Below, piece after piece: positions 33,688-42,398 of a stretch of DNA of 64,000 nt. The notes beneath the pieces were generated by a model. It ran no database searches and had not been told where the DNA came from. It saw only the letters and a program-made list of their open reading frames with translations. How positions within the stretch are numbered: position 1 is the stretch's first letter; every line of letters starts with the position of its first letter. The position numbers were made by a program, and so were the translations under genes. Origin of the DNA: Rhizobium sp. P40RR-XXII (GTDB taxonomy: Bacteria; Pseudomonadota; Alphaproteobacteria; Rhizobiales; Rhizobiaceae); the NCBI RefSeq assembly GCF_012641405.1, contig NZ_JABAII010000008.1, positions 186,001 to 250,000 on the forward strand, given 5' to 3'.

Positions 33688-34014
33688 ATGAAAGCGATCG
33701 CGCTTGGCATAAGGTTTGCCCTTGAACTTTGTATCCTTGCGTCACTTGCCGCATTGGCCGCGCATCTGGCAGTGCCATTGGTGGTGCAAGCACTGTTGGG
33801 AATAGTATTCTGCGCGGCGGGCGCCGTCGTCTGGGGTAGGTTCCTCTCCCCAAAGCGGAGATACGAAATCGGACCGGCCGGACGACTGATGCTTGAAGCC
33901 GGATTCTTTGCGGGCGCGGCCTTGATTCTGAACTATGTCGGCTGGCCGGCGTTGGCGATCGCGCTGATCGTCGTGGCTGCCGCCGATCGGATCGCTCTGG
34001 CGCTGCTTCCGTAA
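33688..34014 (+). CDS. DUF2568 (YrdB-like) membrane protein
   Basis: The 108-residue protein has four predicted membrane helices and the spacing of DUF2568 proteins: IALGIRFALELCILASLAAL, a PLVVQALLGI segment, a polar GRFLSPKRRYEIGPAGRL loop and two C-terminal helices. The loop matches the family's conserved SPKR/P element. Function is unknown. A GGGGGAA ribosome site precedes the ATG. Confidence 0.82.
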   Translation: MKAIALGIRFALELCILASLAALAAHLAVPLVVQALLGIVFCAAGAVVWGRFLSPKRRYEIGPAGRLMLEAGFFAGAALILNYVGWPALAIALIVVAAADRIALALLP

Positions 34015-34270
34015 GCCAGAAATCTTGGGTTCCTCGCTCACCTCCCGCGTCCGCCGCTTGTGAGGGAGCCGATCAATGTCGGTCGAATGCTGCGATCTGA
34101 AAATAGTGTCGTCGTGTCACGGCACAGAACTCGTCGGCCCGTGATTTTCTCATAGTTGCGTCAAAACCAATTTCGCGCGCCATCCAGTCGATTCCGTGCA
34201 CGACGCCGAGCGCCCTGCTCGCGACAGGGACCGGCAATCCTGAAGAGCGTGTACCCGACGGCAGCGCTTA

Positions 34271-34612
34271 ATGAAGCCCGCGCCCATGCGGGGGAGCCCC
34301 CAATCTGCCGAGCGGCAACCCGGCGCAGACAGTTGGGCGGCAGCCTATGTGGTGAGCGGTGACCTGACGGAAGAAGTCGCGAAGTTGAAAGCCCAAGGGG
34401 GCGAGCCGATCATCGCCCATGGCGGGGTCAGCTTCGCCCGCAGCCCGATCGCTGAGAAGCTGGTCGACCGATTTGTGCTCGGCGTGGACCCCGTGGCGCT
34501 GGGCAAAGGCCTGCCGCTATTCTCGGAACTTGCCGCGCCGATGCCTCTCAAGCTGACAGACTCGAAGGCCTTCCCGGGCGGCGTGGTGGCGCAGATCTAT
34601 CGGCCGGCATGA
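34271..34612 (+). pseudogene. Dihydrofolate-reductase-like (RibD C-terminal) protein, truncated
   Basis: From about residue 25 the frame reads YVVSGDLTEEVAKLKAQGGE, then IIAHGGVSFARSPIAEKLVD and DPVALGKGLPLF. This is the C-terminal half of the dihydrofolate reductase family proteins related to RibD. The first 80-90 residues, which carry much of the NADPH fold, are absent. The preceding bases (34015-34270) show no matching frame. It is therefore a 5'-truncated remnant rather than a functional gene. Confidence 0.65.
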
Positions 34613-34681
34613 ATCCCGGACGTGCCCGATCGCCAATTCAGCAAATCGGGCCCATCCGGGGAATGACCGCCGGAGTAGCCC

Positions 34682-35122
34682 TTACTTCACCCTGATGCTC
34701 ATGCCGCTGATATCGGCATTGACCTGCAGGCCGACCTGCCGGCCTGTGAGCTCGAGCTGGGCGCCCTTGTCATTGGTCATGACGATCATCTGGGCGCCTT
34801 TGCCGACGGCGCCGCCGCCGCCCGCTGCACCGTAGACGCCGCTGACATCCTGGGCGCGGCGAATGTGGCGAACCGTACCACTGAAATAGGTCTTGGAGGC
34901 ACCGAAGGCGAGGCCGCCGGAGATGCCGCCGATCGTGACGGGATAGCGTCGGCCGTGGAAGGTCAATGTGCCCTCGCCTCCGGAACCACCCACGAAAAAG
35001 GCCGCCTTGTAGACAGCAAAACGGATCGTGCCGCTATCGGCATGCGCGGCGCTGGCAAAGCCAATTCCCGCGGCGGCGATGGCGGCAACTGCGACTGAAC
35101 GAAATCCGGACGAAATCTTCAT
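34682..35122 (-). CDS. Exported conserved hypothetical protein
   Basis: The 146-residue protein has a clear signal peptide (residues 1-28, cleaved after ASAAHA) and a Gly-rich mature part with GGSGGEGTLTFHGRRYPVTI and GVYGAAGGGGAVGKGAQMIV. The wording resembles small periplasmic proteins common in Rhizobiales with an unassigned domain, with a faint similarity to SYLF-type glycine patterns. Function is unknown. It is the last gene before the LysR at 35355. Confidence 0.8.
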   Translation of the reverse strand: MKISSGFRSVAVAAIAAAGIGFASAAHADSGTIRFAVYKAAFFVGGSGGEGTLTFHGRRYPVTIGGISGGLAFGASKTYFSGTVRHIRRAQDVSGVYGAAGGGGAVGKGAQMIVMTNDKGAQLELTGRQVGLQVNADISGMSIRVK

Positions 35123-35354
35123 GATGAGATACTCCTCAAGAGCGCCGCTTATCCCAGCCGGCCGGGTACGACGTTAGTGTCGTATCAAAGTTCAAGATAA
35201 ACGATCTCGCACGACCTTTAGTTCCAAAGCAAGGTAATAACAAAGCGTTAGAACCTATCCAGATGATCGGGTGGGAATGCGGGCAACTGCGCTGCCTTCC
35301 ATCCGGGAAGACACCGAATATTGCATGACGTCTTCCTTCTCGATACGCGCAGCC

Positions 35355-36266
35355 TTACGGTTTGCGGTGCTTGATGTGGTCGACGAAGGCTCGCAATTTC
35401 GGCATCATTTGATGGCGGCTGGGATAATAGAGAAACATGCCGGGGGCCATGGGTGCGAATGGCTCCAGAACACGCACGAGCTTGCCCTCTTTGATCAGGC
35501 GGGCGGCGATCGGCTCGGGCACCTGCGCGAGCCCCATATCCTCCGCGGCCGCACCAAGAATGGTGGGAAAATCGTGGGCGATCAGCGGGCCTGAGACGAT
35601 CGCTTCGATCGACTTGTTGCTGTCAACAAAGGACCAAGGCGCAATCGACCCGTTTGAGCGGCGCATTCGCAAGCAGGCATGCTGACGCAGATCGTCGATA
35701 CGCTCGGGTCTTCCCTGCCGGCGCAGATATTCGGGGTTGCCGACGACCACGAAGGGAAAGGGCGGGGTCAGCCGAACCGCAACCATGTCCGCGGCGATGA
35801 ACTGGCCGAACCGGACGCCGGCATCAAACCCTTCGGCGGCAATATCGACCAGGTCCGCGCTTGCGGCGATCTCCACCTCGATCTCGGGATAGGCTTGGCA
35901 AAAAGATGCGATCAGCGGCTCCAGCAGGATCGGCACCACCGCCTGCGGCACCGTGAGGCGCAATAGTCCGGCGGGCCGCTGCCCAAGGTCGCGCGCGCCA
36001 TGGCTTGCGGCGATGAGCTCCTCGAAAGCGGGCTTTGCACGCGCGTGAAATCGCTCGCCGGCCTCGCTCAGGCTGACGCTGCGTGTCGTGCGGATGAAAA
36101 GTGCCGCGCCGATACGCGCCTCAAGCGCCCGCACCGCCTGGCTGATTGCCGAAGGCGTTACCCCGAGCGCCGCAGCCGCTTTGCGAAAACTGCGGTGCTG
36201 GGCAACACTCAGAAAGGCCTCGACGCCATCGAGGGCCCCCTGCCTGACTGTGAAGTTCTGCTTCAT
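35355..36266 (-). CDS. LysR-family transcriptional regulator
   Basis: The 303-residue protein has the LysR helix-turn-helix (FRKAAAALGVTPSAISQAVR near residues 26-45) and an effector domain typical of the CrgA/DmlR-like subgroup (GLLRLTVPQAVVP, RFGQFIAADMVAVRL). It diverges from the gene at 36405. The 138-base gap contains ATTATCGAGAAT (36278-36289), a near-palindrome of the T-N11-A type that could be its site. Confidence 0.9.
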   Translation of the reverse strand: MKQNFTVRQGALDGVEAFLSVAQHRSFRKAAAALGVTPSAISQAVRALEARIGAALFIRTTRSVSLSEAGERFHARAKPAFEELIAASHGARDLGQRPAGLLRLTVPQAVVPILLEPLIASFCQAYPEIEVEIAASADLVDIAAEGFDAGVRFGQFIAADMVAVRLTPPFPFVVVGNPEYLRRQGRPERIDDLRQHACLRMRRSNGSIAPWSFVDSNKSIEAIVSGPLIAHDFPTILGAAAEDMGLAQVPEPIAARLIKEGKLVRVLEPFAPMAPGMFLYYPSRHQMMPKLRAFVDHIKHRKP

Positions 36267-36404
36267 AACTCGTCGACATTATCGAGAATAGTCGCTCGTG
36301 AAAAGCGGGCTTATGTTTGAGCTGTCAATCAGGACGTCGCCGAAACGAGACCGTAAAAACGATTTGTAGCGCCTTCCTGACCCACTCTCACAGGAGCTGC
36401 TTCC

Positions 36405-36746
36405 ATGACCCATCCAACCCCTGCCCAGACACAGGCCATCTCACCCACAACCACCGGTGTAATGGCCATCCTTACTGTGAAGGCGGGCGTCACACGTGAA
36501 CAAGTCATGACCGTCATGCCCGCTGAAATCCAGCAAACGGTGCTGCTCTATTTAAGTGGGAAGATTCGCGAATGGTATTCGCGGGGCGACGGGCGCGGAG
36601 CCATCTTCCTGCTGGATTGCAGGGATGTCGCAGAGGCGCAAGCAATCATGGAGGACCTGCCCTTAGCCAGGCAAGATCTCATGGACCACGAATACATCGC
36701 AATCGGCCCGCTTTGGCCGCTCCGCTTGCTCGCGGCTAACCCTTAA
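36405..36746 (+). CDS. Muconolactone-isomerase-like small protein
   Basis: The 113-residue protein has LTVKAGVTREQVMTVMPAEI and GAIFLLDCRDVAEAQAIMED. This is the pattern of ferredoxin-like dimeric proteins in the muconolactone isomerase/YciI superfamily. Catalysis is not evident. CAGGAG precedes the ATG. It is divergent from the LysR at 35355 and is followed 48 bases later by a membrane protein, which suggests a small LysR-controlled operon. Confidence 0.72.
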   Translation: MTHPTPAQTQAISPTTTGVMAILTVKAGVTREQVMTVMPAEIQQTVLLYLSGKIREWYSRGDGRGAIFLLDCRDVAEAQAIMEDLPLARQDLMDHEYIAIGPLWPLRLLAANP

Positions 36747-36794
36747 GCACCCGCAGATATCGAAACATATCCACAAACATAAGGGAATCCGAGT

Positions 36795-37298
36795 ATGCCA
36801 CCGGACTTCAATCTTCCATTCGTTCTCAGCGTCGCCGGCGCCTTTCTGACAAGTTCGGTGGTGGCTTACGTCTATGTTTGGCCAGCGGTTGGTACCATGC
36901 CGCGCTATGAGGCGCTGAGACTTCTCGCGGCTTTCCATGCGTTCAGGTTTTTGGGGATGAACTTTCTGGTATCCGGATTCGTATCGCCGGAGTTGAGTTC
37001 GGATTTCGCCAATCAAGTTGGATGGGGCGACCTCATCGCAGCCGTTCTTGCGCTTGTTTCAATGGCCGCACTTTCCTGGCGGTGGCCGATCGCCGTTCCA
37101 ATTGTCTGGATATTCAATATCTGGGGAACCATGGATCTTCTGAACGCCTATTACTTGGGCATAACGAGAATCGGAAATCCCGGCCTCTTTGGCGCCGCCA
37201 TTTATATACCCGCGCTTTACGTGCCATTGCTGCTCGTCAACCATGGTCTCGCCTTCACAATTCTATGGCGGAAGAAAACATTGGAACAAGCGGCATGA
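36795..37298 (+). CDS. Four-to-five-helix membrane protein, unrecognised
   Basis: The 167-residue protein is strongly hydrophobic, with helices near residues 9-29, 40-58, 75-93, 98-115 and 135-157. It contains LRLLAAFHAFRFLGMNFLVS. No enzymatic family is recognised. The AAGGGA ribosome site and spacing support co-transcription with the muconolactone-isomerase-like gene. Confidence 0.75.
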   Translation: MPPDFNLPFVLSVAGAFLTSSVVAYVYVWPAVGTMPRYEALRLLAAFHAFRFLGMNFLVSGFVSPELSSDFANQVGWGDLIAAVLALVSMAALSWRWPIAVPIVWIFNIWGTMDLLNAYYLGITRIGNPGLFGAAIYIPALYVPLLLVNHGLAFTILWRKKTLEQAA

Positions 37299-37435
37299 CG
37301 CGACGGGAGGGCCGCGATCCGGTCACTACGCTTTGTGGGATTTCGGGTATGAATAAAATTAAACCCAAAGGCGCAAGGTCCTCGCCGGACGCCTGCAGCA
37401 GATTTCCCGACGCCAGACCCAAAGAGTGACCCTGA

Positions 37436-37987
37436 ATGAAACCCACGCTCTCCCCGCCGCGATTGGAAACGGAACGGCTCATTCTTACGGGGCATACGGT
37501 CGATGACTTCGAACCGCTTGCCGGCATGTGGAGCGATCCTCTCGTCGTGAAGCATATTTTCGGCAATGTCGTATCCACTTCCAGGGAGTCATGGATGCGG
37601 ATGCTGCACTATCATGGCCTGTGGCCACTGCTGGGACATGGCTATTGGGCAATCCGCGAGAAATCGTCGGGCCGATATGCCGGCGATCTCGGTTTTGCCG
37701 ATTTTCATCGGGTGATGGAGCCGCCGATCAAGGGTATTCCCGAGGCCGGCTGGGCATTGTCGGCGTGGGCGCACGGCAAGGGCTTTGCCACGGAGGCGCT
37801 CGCCGCCGCCCTTGCCTGGCTCGACGAGCAGCCGCGATTTGATCGCAGCGTCTGTCTGATCTCGCCCGATAACAGGGCCTCGATCCGTGTCGCCGAAAAG
37901 GCTGGCTATCACGATCCCAAGCCGATCCGCTTGAACGAAAAGAATACGCTGCTGTTTTCCCGCGCCCGCCGGGCATCGGAAGAATAG
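37436..37987 (+). CDS. GNAT-family N-acetyltransferase (RimJ/RimL-like)
   Basis: The 183-residue protein begins PRLETERLILTGHTVDDFEP, the RimJ/RimL-type opening. It has the acetyl-CoA region WALSAWAHGKGFATEAL near residues 104-120 and NRASIRVAEKAGYHD near 148-162. The acceptor is unknown. No linkage to the convergent ogt gene beyond proximity (36 bases). Confidence 0.88.
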   Translation: MKPTLSPPRLETERLILTGHTVDDFEPLAGMWSDPLVVKHIFGNVVSTSRESWMRMLHYHGLWPLLGHGYWAIREKSSGRYAGDLGFADFHRVMEPPIKGIPEAGWALSAWAHGKGFATEALAAALAWLDEQPRFDRSVCLISPDNRASIRVAEKAGYHDPKPIRLNEKNTLLFSRARRASEE

Positions 37988-38023
37988 AGCGAACAGGTGA
38001 AACCTTTCGTCCGGCTCGGTCGC

Positions 38024-38587
38024 TTAAAACCCGAGCGACTGCTGCACCGGCTTTGGTGGCGCGAGCTGAACGCCTTCCAGCTCCAGCATGCGCGCCTTGG
38101 CATTCGAACCGCCAGGCGCCGAAAAACCGCCGATCTTGCCGCCGGCCGCCAGAACGCGGTGGCAGGGGATGATCAGCGCCACCGGGTTCTTGGCCATGGC
38201 CTGGCCGACATCGCGCGCGGCCTCCGGCCCCGCGCCAAGCTGCTTGGCGAGCGTTCCGTAAGTGGTGGTATGACCCCAACCGACCTGCCGGGCAGCGTCA
38301 TAGATCTGCCTGAAAAACGCATCCTGTTCGCCGAGGTCGAGCGTGACGCCCGAAAAGTCGATCTCCTCGCCCGCGAAATAACGCTTCACCTTGGCGACCG
38401 CCTCCGCAACCTCCGGCGTCGGCGTGCCGGGCTGCGCATTCGACAGGCGACGCAACAGCAGGCGTTCGGTGGCTGCAGCATCCTTCGTCGGTAATTGAAA
38501 GCGCAGGACGCCGACATCGCTCCACGCGATACCGCAAAAGCCGCCGGCGGTTTCGAAGATCAGATAGTTCTGCGTTCTCTCATTCAT
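38024..38587 (-). CDS. ogt: Methylated-DNA--protein-cysteine methyltransferase
   Basis: The 187-residue protein carries the active site PCHRV with acceptor Cys142. It is preceded by the helix-turn-helix region GHTTTYGTLAKQLGAG (105-120) and followed by KIGGFSAPGG. It repairs O6-alkylguanine by irreversible transfer of the alkyl group to the Cys. There is no Ada-type regulatory domain. The start at 38587 is chosen because upstream codons are unlike the family. Confidence 0.94.
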   Translation of the reverse strand: MNERTQNYLIFETAGGFCGIAWSDVGVLRFQLPTKDAAATERLLLRRLSNAQPGTPTPEVAEAVAKVKRYFAGEEIDFSGVTLDLGEQDAFFRQIYDAARQVGWGHTTTYGTLAKQLGAGPEAARDVGQAMAKNPVALIIPCHRVLAAGGKIGGFSAPGGSNAKARMLELEGVQLAPPKPVQQSLGF

Positions 38588-38724
38588 GACGCAAGCTCCT
38601 GTGTTTCCACTTGCTATGAAAATCGTCCTCGGGACCGTCGAATTCAACCCGATTCTTGCAAAGATCGGCAATTGCCACCGTTTTGGCGACAGCGGAGCGA
38701 GCGTGAGACAATTGCAGGCAGGTG

Positions 38725-38862
38725 TCAGTATCCGCCGCCGGTCGGAGCGGAATTCTGTGTCATGCCGCTGCCGGAACCGCTGTTGCCCGTGGTGGAGCAA
38801 GAAGGGATGCCAAGGCCGATGAGAGCGAGAAAAATGGCCGAAAAGACTGATCTGGTGAACAT
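38725..38862 (-). CDS. Small lipoprotein
   Basis: The 45-residue frame has a signal peptide with a lipobox (LGIPSC, Cys at about residue 22) followed by a short Ser/Gly/Thr-rich tail. AAGGA lies nine bases before the ATG at 38862. Small lipoproteins of this type are common in rhizobia and of unknown function. Confidence 0.6.
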   Translation of the reverse strand: MFTRSVFSAIFLALIGLGIPSCSTTGNSGSGSGMTQNSAPTGGGY

Positions 38863-39072
38863 GGCTGTCATTCCTTGTTGGTGAGAATGGGCGCGAAAGC
38901 CCGAACCTGGAATGAACGGATCAAGCCGGCCTTTTATTCGATCGTTTTTTGAGAAGCTTACGGCCGAAAAGCTCCATCGGCGCAAATGTTCATGATCTGT
39001 TCTTGATTTGGCAATTGCCCTTGCGGTCCAAACACAGGAGGAGGCAAAGCGGTACGGCTTTGTAGCGATCCC

Positions 39073-39693
39073 ATGAAGAAGAGCAACGGGCAGCTCTCGC
39101 TCAATCTCGGCGGAGGGTCGCATGGCGGCACGCAGCCATCAAGCGATCGAGGACCAATCAGCGAACTCTATTTTGCAATCCTTCCCGATCCGGTAACTGC
39201 CGCACGGAGCCATAAGCTTGCAGGCAACTTCCATCGGCAATACCGTTTTTTCGCGAAGCCACGAAGCGCTGATCTCCTCCATGTAACGCTCTACACGATC
39301 GGCTCGTTTCGCTGCCTGCCGGAGGAGGCGGCGTTTGCGGCTATGGAAGCAGCCTCGAGGGTTAGGAAGCCATCCTGCCCCGTGGTTTTCGATCGGGCCG
39401 TCAGTTTCGGCAATGGCGATAATCGCGCACTTGTTCTATGGAACAAGGATGGGAACGCCGAACTCAAGGCGATCTACCAAGAATTGGTCGATGCCATGCG
39501 ACTCACCGGGATTACACCGGCGAAAGAAAAGCCTGTCGAACCGCATATGACGCTGCTCTATCAAGGCCGGCTCGTTCCCGACATCGTGCTTGAGGAACCG
39601 GTGAGCTGGACTGCGAAAGACTTCGTCCTCATCAACAGCCTGCAGGGTCACTCAATCCATCAGCACCTTTGCTATTGGACGCTGCGCGACTGA
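39073..39693 (+). CDS. thpR: 2'-5' RNA ligase family protein
   Basis: The 206-residue protein has the paired H-x-T motifs of the 2H phosphoesterase superfamily: HVTLY near residues 70-74 and HMTLLY near 157-162, with FAILPDP at the start of the fold. Relatives are RNA 2'-5' ligases or 2',3'-cyclic phosphodiesterases. A 30-residue polar N-terminal extension precedes the fold. The symbol is by family only. Confidence 0.85.
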   Translation: MKKSNGQLSLNLGGGSHGGTQPSSDRGPISELYFAILPDPVTAARSHKLAGNFHRQYRFFAKPRSADLLHVTLYTIGSFRCLPEEAAFAAMEAASRVRKPSCPVVFDRAVSFGNGDNRALVLWNKDGNAELKAIYQELVDAMRLTGITPAKEKPVEPHMTLLYQGRLVPDIVLEEPVSWTAKDFVLINSLQGHSIHQHLCYWTLRD

Positions 39694-39702
39694 GCGGCAT
39701 GT

Positions 39703-41340
39703 TCAAGCCTTCGGCTGATTGCCATTCATCACAGCCGTCACGGCATCGTCGACGCTGAAGCTGCAGCGGTGCTCGACGTCGGCAACACCGGCGGCCGTCA
39801 TGAGATCGCGGACGCGGTCATGCACGCGGGCAAACTGGACGCGTAGACCCCTGCGCTGCATGACGCCGTCGAACTCCATCAGGGCGTCCATCGCGGTGCT
39901 GTCGATATCGGAACTCTCCTCCAGGCTGAGGATAACCGCCTGCAAGCCGGTTTCGCCGCGGCTGCCCGACAGGATCTCGCTGAAGATCGTATCGGCATTG
40001 CCGAAAAACAGGGTTTCTCCGGGGCGCCAGATGGCAATACCGGGTATTTCGGAGGCATCGTCATGCCTGCCGACATCGATGAAGTCATGACTGTCGTTCA
40101 GCCGGCCGAGGCGAGCGACATGCGGCGAAGCCAGGCGGTGCATCATCGCCGCGAGCGAAAGGGCGATCGCCAGCAGCATGCCGTTGAGGACGCCGAAAGC
40201 CAGCACGCCGACAGCAGCGCCCAACGCCACGTAAAAATCGCGATGGAGACGGCGCAGACGCAGGATCGGGCTGGGGTCGAGCGCATGGGTCAGGGCCGCG
40301 ATCACGACGGCGGCCAGCACCGGCTCGGGCAGAAGCGCAACGAGCGGCCCGGCGCAGGCAATCAGGATCGCAAGGCCGATCGCCGCGAAGACGGTGGTCG
40401 CCCGCGTCTTCGCCCCCGCTGCCTCGCTGGCGAAGCCGGCCGAAAATCCCGCGCCGACCGGCATGCCCTGGACGATGGCGCTGGCAATGTTCGCGGCACC
40501 GAGCGCGCCAAGCTCGCGGTTGATCTCCAGCGTCTCGCCGTAGCGCAGCGCCAGAGCCCGCATCGTGCCCCAGGATTCGGCAAAGAGGATGAGCACGAGA
40601 GGTACCGTGAACTGCACCAGGCGCGAATAGGCGGCCCAGCCCGCATCCGGCAGCGACGGCCATTGCGGCAGGATCTCGATTGCCCCGACCAGCTTGACGC
40701 CATGGCCCTCCAGGCCAAAGAGGTAGGAGGCGAGGATGCCCGCGGCAAGCACGAGAAAAGCGCCGGGAATGCCCGGCAGCCGCTTCAGCAGCAGCAATGC
40801 CGCCAGTGCGACGATGCCGACGGCAACGCTGATCGGATTCCATTGCAGGGCCGCGCCGAAGAGTGCTGCGGTGTAGGTGAGAATGTTCGAACCCTGCACG
40901 GGCACGCCGACCAGGATCGGCAGCTGATGCAGGATGATGGTGATTGCCAGTCCCAGCGCGAAGCCGCGCAGCACGGGCCGTGAAATAAAGCCGGTGATGC
41001 CGCCAAGGCGCAATGCGCCGGCAACGGCGAACAGAATGCCGGCAAGCGCCACGGCAACCGTGGCAAGGCCCGCCTTGACCGTGGCATCGCCCGGAACCAC
41101 CGCCAACGTTGCGGCGAGAATGGCGGCCGAGGAGGATGTGGGGGAGACGATCGCAAAGCGGCTGCGGCCGAATAGGGCATAGACGAGACATCCGGCAATG
41201 CCGGCGAGAATGGCCCGATGCGGCGGCAGACCGGCAATACCGGCATAAGCGACCGCTTCCGGCAACATCAGTCCGGCGACCGATACGCCCGCGACGAGAT
41301 CCGCCCTATCCACCACGAACCAACTGCCCAGCTTCGTCAT
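39703..41340 (-). CDS. SulP-family anion transporter with STAS domain
   Basis: The 545-residue protein has 10-12 membrane segments beginning DLVAGVSVAGLMLPEAVAYA, the SulP signature. A C-terminal cytosolic STAS domain covers about residues 430-535 (LEESSDIDSTAMDALMEFD). SulP transporters carry sulfate, bicarbonate, dicarboxylates or related anions; the substrate here is not determined. It converges on the RNA ligase gene, ten bases apart. Confidence 0.92.
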   Translation of the reverse strand: MTKLGSWFVVDRADLVAGVSVAGLMLPEAVAYAGIAGLPPHRAILAGIAGCLVYALFGRSRFAIVSPTSSSAAILAATLAVVPGDATVKAGLATVAVALAGILFAVAGALRLGGITGFISRPVLRGFALGLAITIILHQLPILVGVPVQGSNILTYTAALFGAALQWNPISVAVGIVALAALLLLKRLPGIPGAFLVLAAGILASYLFGLEGHGVKLVGAIEILPQWPSLPDAGWAAYSRLVQFTVPLVLILFAESWGTMRALALRYGETLEINRELGALGAANIASAIVQGMPVGAGFSAGFASEAAGAKTRATTVFAAIGLAILIACAGPLVALLPEPVLAAVVIAALTHALDPSPILRLRRLHRDFYVALGAAVGVLAFGVLNGMLLAIALSLAAMMHRLASPHVARLGRLNDSHDFIDVGRHDDASEIPGIAIWRPGETLFFGNADTIFSEILSGSRGETGLQAVILSLEESSDIDSTAMDALMEFDGVMQRRGLRVQFARVHDRVRDLMTAAGVADVEHRCSFSVDDAVTAVMNGNQPKA

Positions 41341-41428
41341 CGGTCACCGACTATAGGTATGGCCCATCCACCCATGGATAGAGATTCGCCGCCGGGCTGC
41401 AACAGGAAAATACAGGTCGTAACCGGTC

Positions 41429-42307
41429 TTACGCAGCCGCCTCCGCGCTGCGCAACGGACAGCTTCCGCCGACGATGTCGCTGACGAAATCCATCACCGC
41501 GCGGATGGCCGGCGACCGGCGCAGATCAGGATAAGTGACCAGCCAGAGGTCCCGTGTGGGGGAGGGAACCGCCGCCGGCAGGCGCGTCAGCTCCACTTCG
41601 CTGTCGCCCAAAAAGGTTGGAAGCGCCACGACGCCGAGGCCGGCGCGGGCGGCCTCCAGCTGTCCGAAAACATCGGTGGCGCGAAACACGATCGGGCGGC
41701 CTTCCAGCAGGCTTCGAAGCCAGGTCTGCTGCGTCAGATGCTCCATTGCCGCGTCGTAACCGATGAAGACCCAATCCGCCTCGGGCTTTTGCGCCACGGC
41801 CGGAATGGCGTAGAGGCCGAAGCGAATGACGCCGATACGCCGAACCAGGAGATCGCTCTCCTCCGGCCGCGTCATGCGCACGGCGATATCGGCCTCCCCG
41901 TAGTTGAGCGCGGCGCGGCGGGTGACGCCGGCAATCGTCAGGGTAATGTCCGGATGCTCTTCGCGGAAGAGAACCGCCTTCGGGGCAAGAAGATGGGCCG
42001 CGATCGACGGCGGCGCGCTGACCTTGACCGCCGCGGAAAGCCCGGCGACGGCGCTCTTTGAATAGCGCCTGATCGCTTCGACATTCTCCACCATCCCCGC
42101 CACCAGTTCGGCAATGGCGCGGCCGTCGGCCGTCAGCGGCGAGGTACGCGGCCGCCGGTCGATCAGGCGCAGATCGAGCGAACGCTCCAGTGCGGCAATG
42201 CGGCGGCCAACCGTTGCGTGATCCACGCCAAGCTCCCGCGCCGCTGCGGAAAGCGAGCCGGTTCGCGCGAGGGCGGCAAAGTGAAGAAGGTCCTGCCAGT
42301 CGATCAT
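41429..42307 (-). CDS. LysR-family transcriptional regulator
   Basis: The 292-residue protein begins MIDWQDLLHFAALARTGSLS, with helix-turn-helix AAARELGVDHATVGRRIAAL, and has an effector domain with GLGVVALPTFLGD. The start at 42307 gives the standard LysR N-terminus; the frame extends further upstream without similarity. It is divergent from the quinone oxidoreductase 91 bases away, its likely target. Confidence 0.92.
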   Translation of the reverse strand: MIDWQDLLHFAALARTGSLSAAARELGVDHATVGRRIAALERSLDLRLIDRRPRTSPLTADGRAIAELVAGMVENVEAIRRYSKSAVAGLSAAVKVSAPPSIAAHLLAPKAVLFREEHPDITLTIAGVTRRAALNYGEADIAVRMTRPEESDLLVRRIGVIRFGLYAIPAVAQKPEADWVFIGYDAAMEHLTQQTWLRSLLEGRPIVFRATDVFGQLEAARAGLGVVALPTFLGDSEVELTRLPAAVPSPTRDLWLVTYPDLRRSPAIRAVMDFVSDIVGGSCPLRSAEAAA

Positions 42308-42309
42308 CG

Positions 42310-42323
42310 GTGCATTATTGCAC
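42310..42323. promoter_or_regulatory. Small palindrome in LysR/quinone reductase promoter region
   Basis: GTGCA-TTAT-TGCAC is a perfect inverted repeat just upstream of the LysR start, in the region shared with the divergent oxidoreductase. It fits the T-N11-A type of LysR site and could mediate autoregulation. Confidence 0.4.
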
Positions 42324-42398
42324 AGATGCGGTGAGTTCATACCGAATTTATTCAGGTCGATGTTTATGGTCAAAGATCTCCCGAAAGGAGACTTCAGC

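Noticed and set aside
35240..35256. Integron attC-like GCGTTAGAAC.
   Set aside because: The complementary R'' core and the intervening palindrome are missing, and no integron integrase is present.
35263..35280. A third copy of the guaA-end sequence (ATGATCGGGTGGGAATG).
   Set aside because: It matches the 28081 copy at 14 of 17 bases, but its differences change the encoded residues (Met-Ile-Gly-Trp-Glu-Cys, no stop), unlike the strictly synonymous pair. No TGACGGT repeats lie nearby, so chance is likely.
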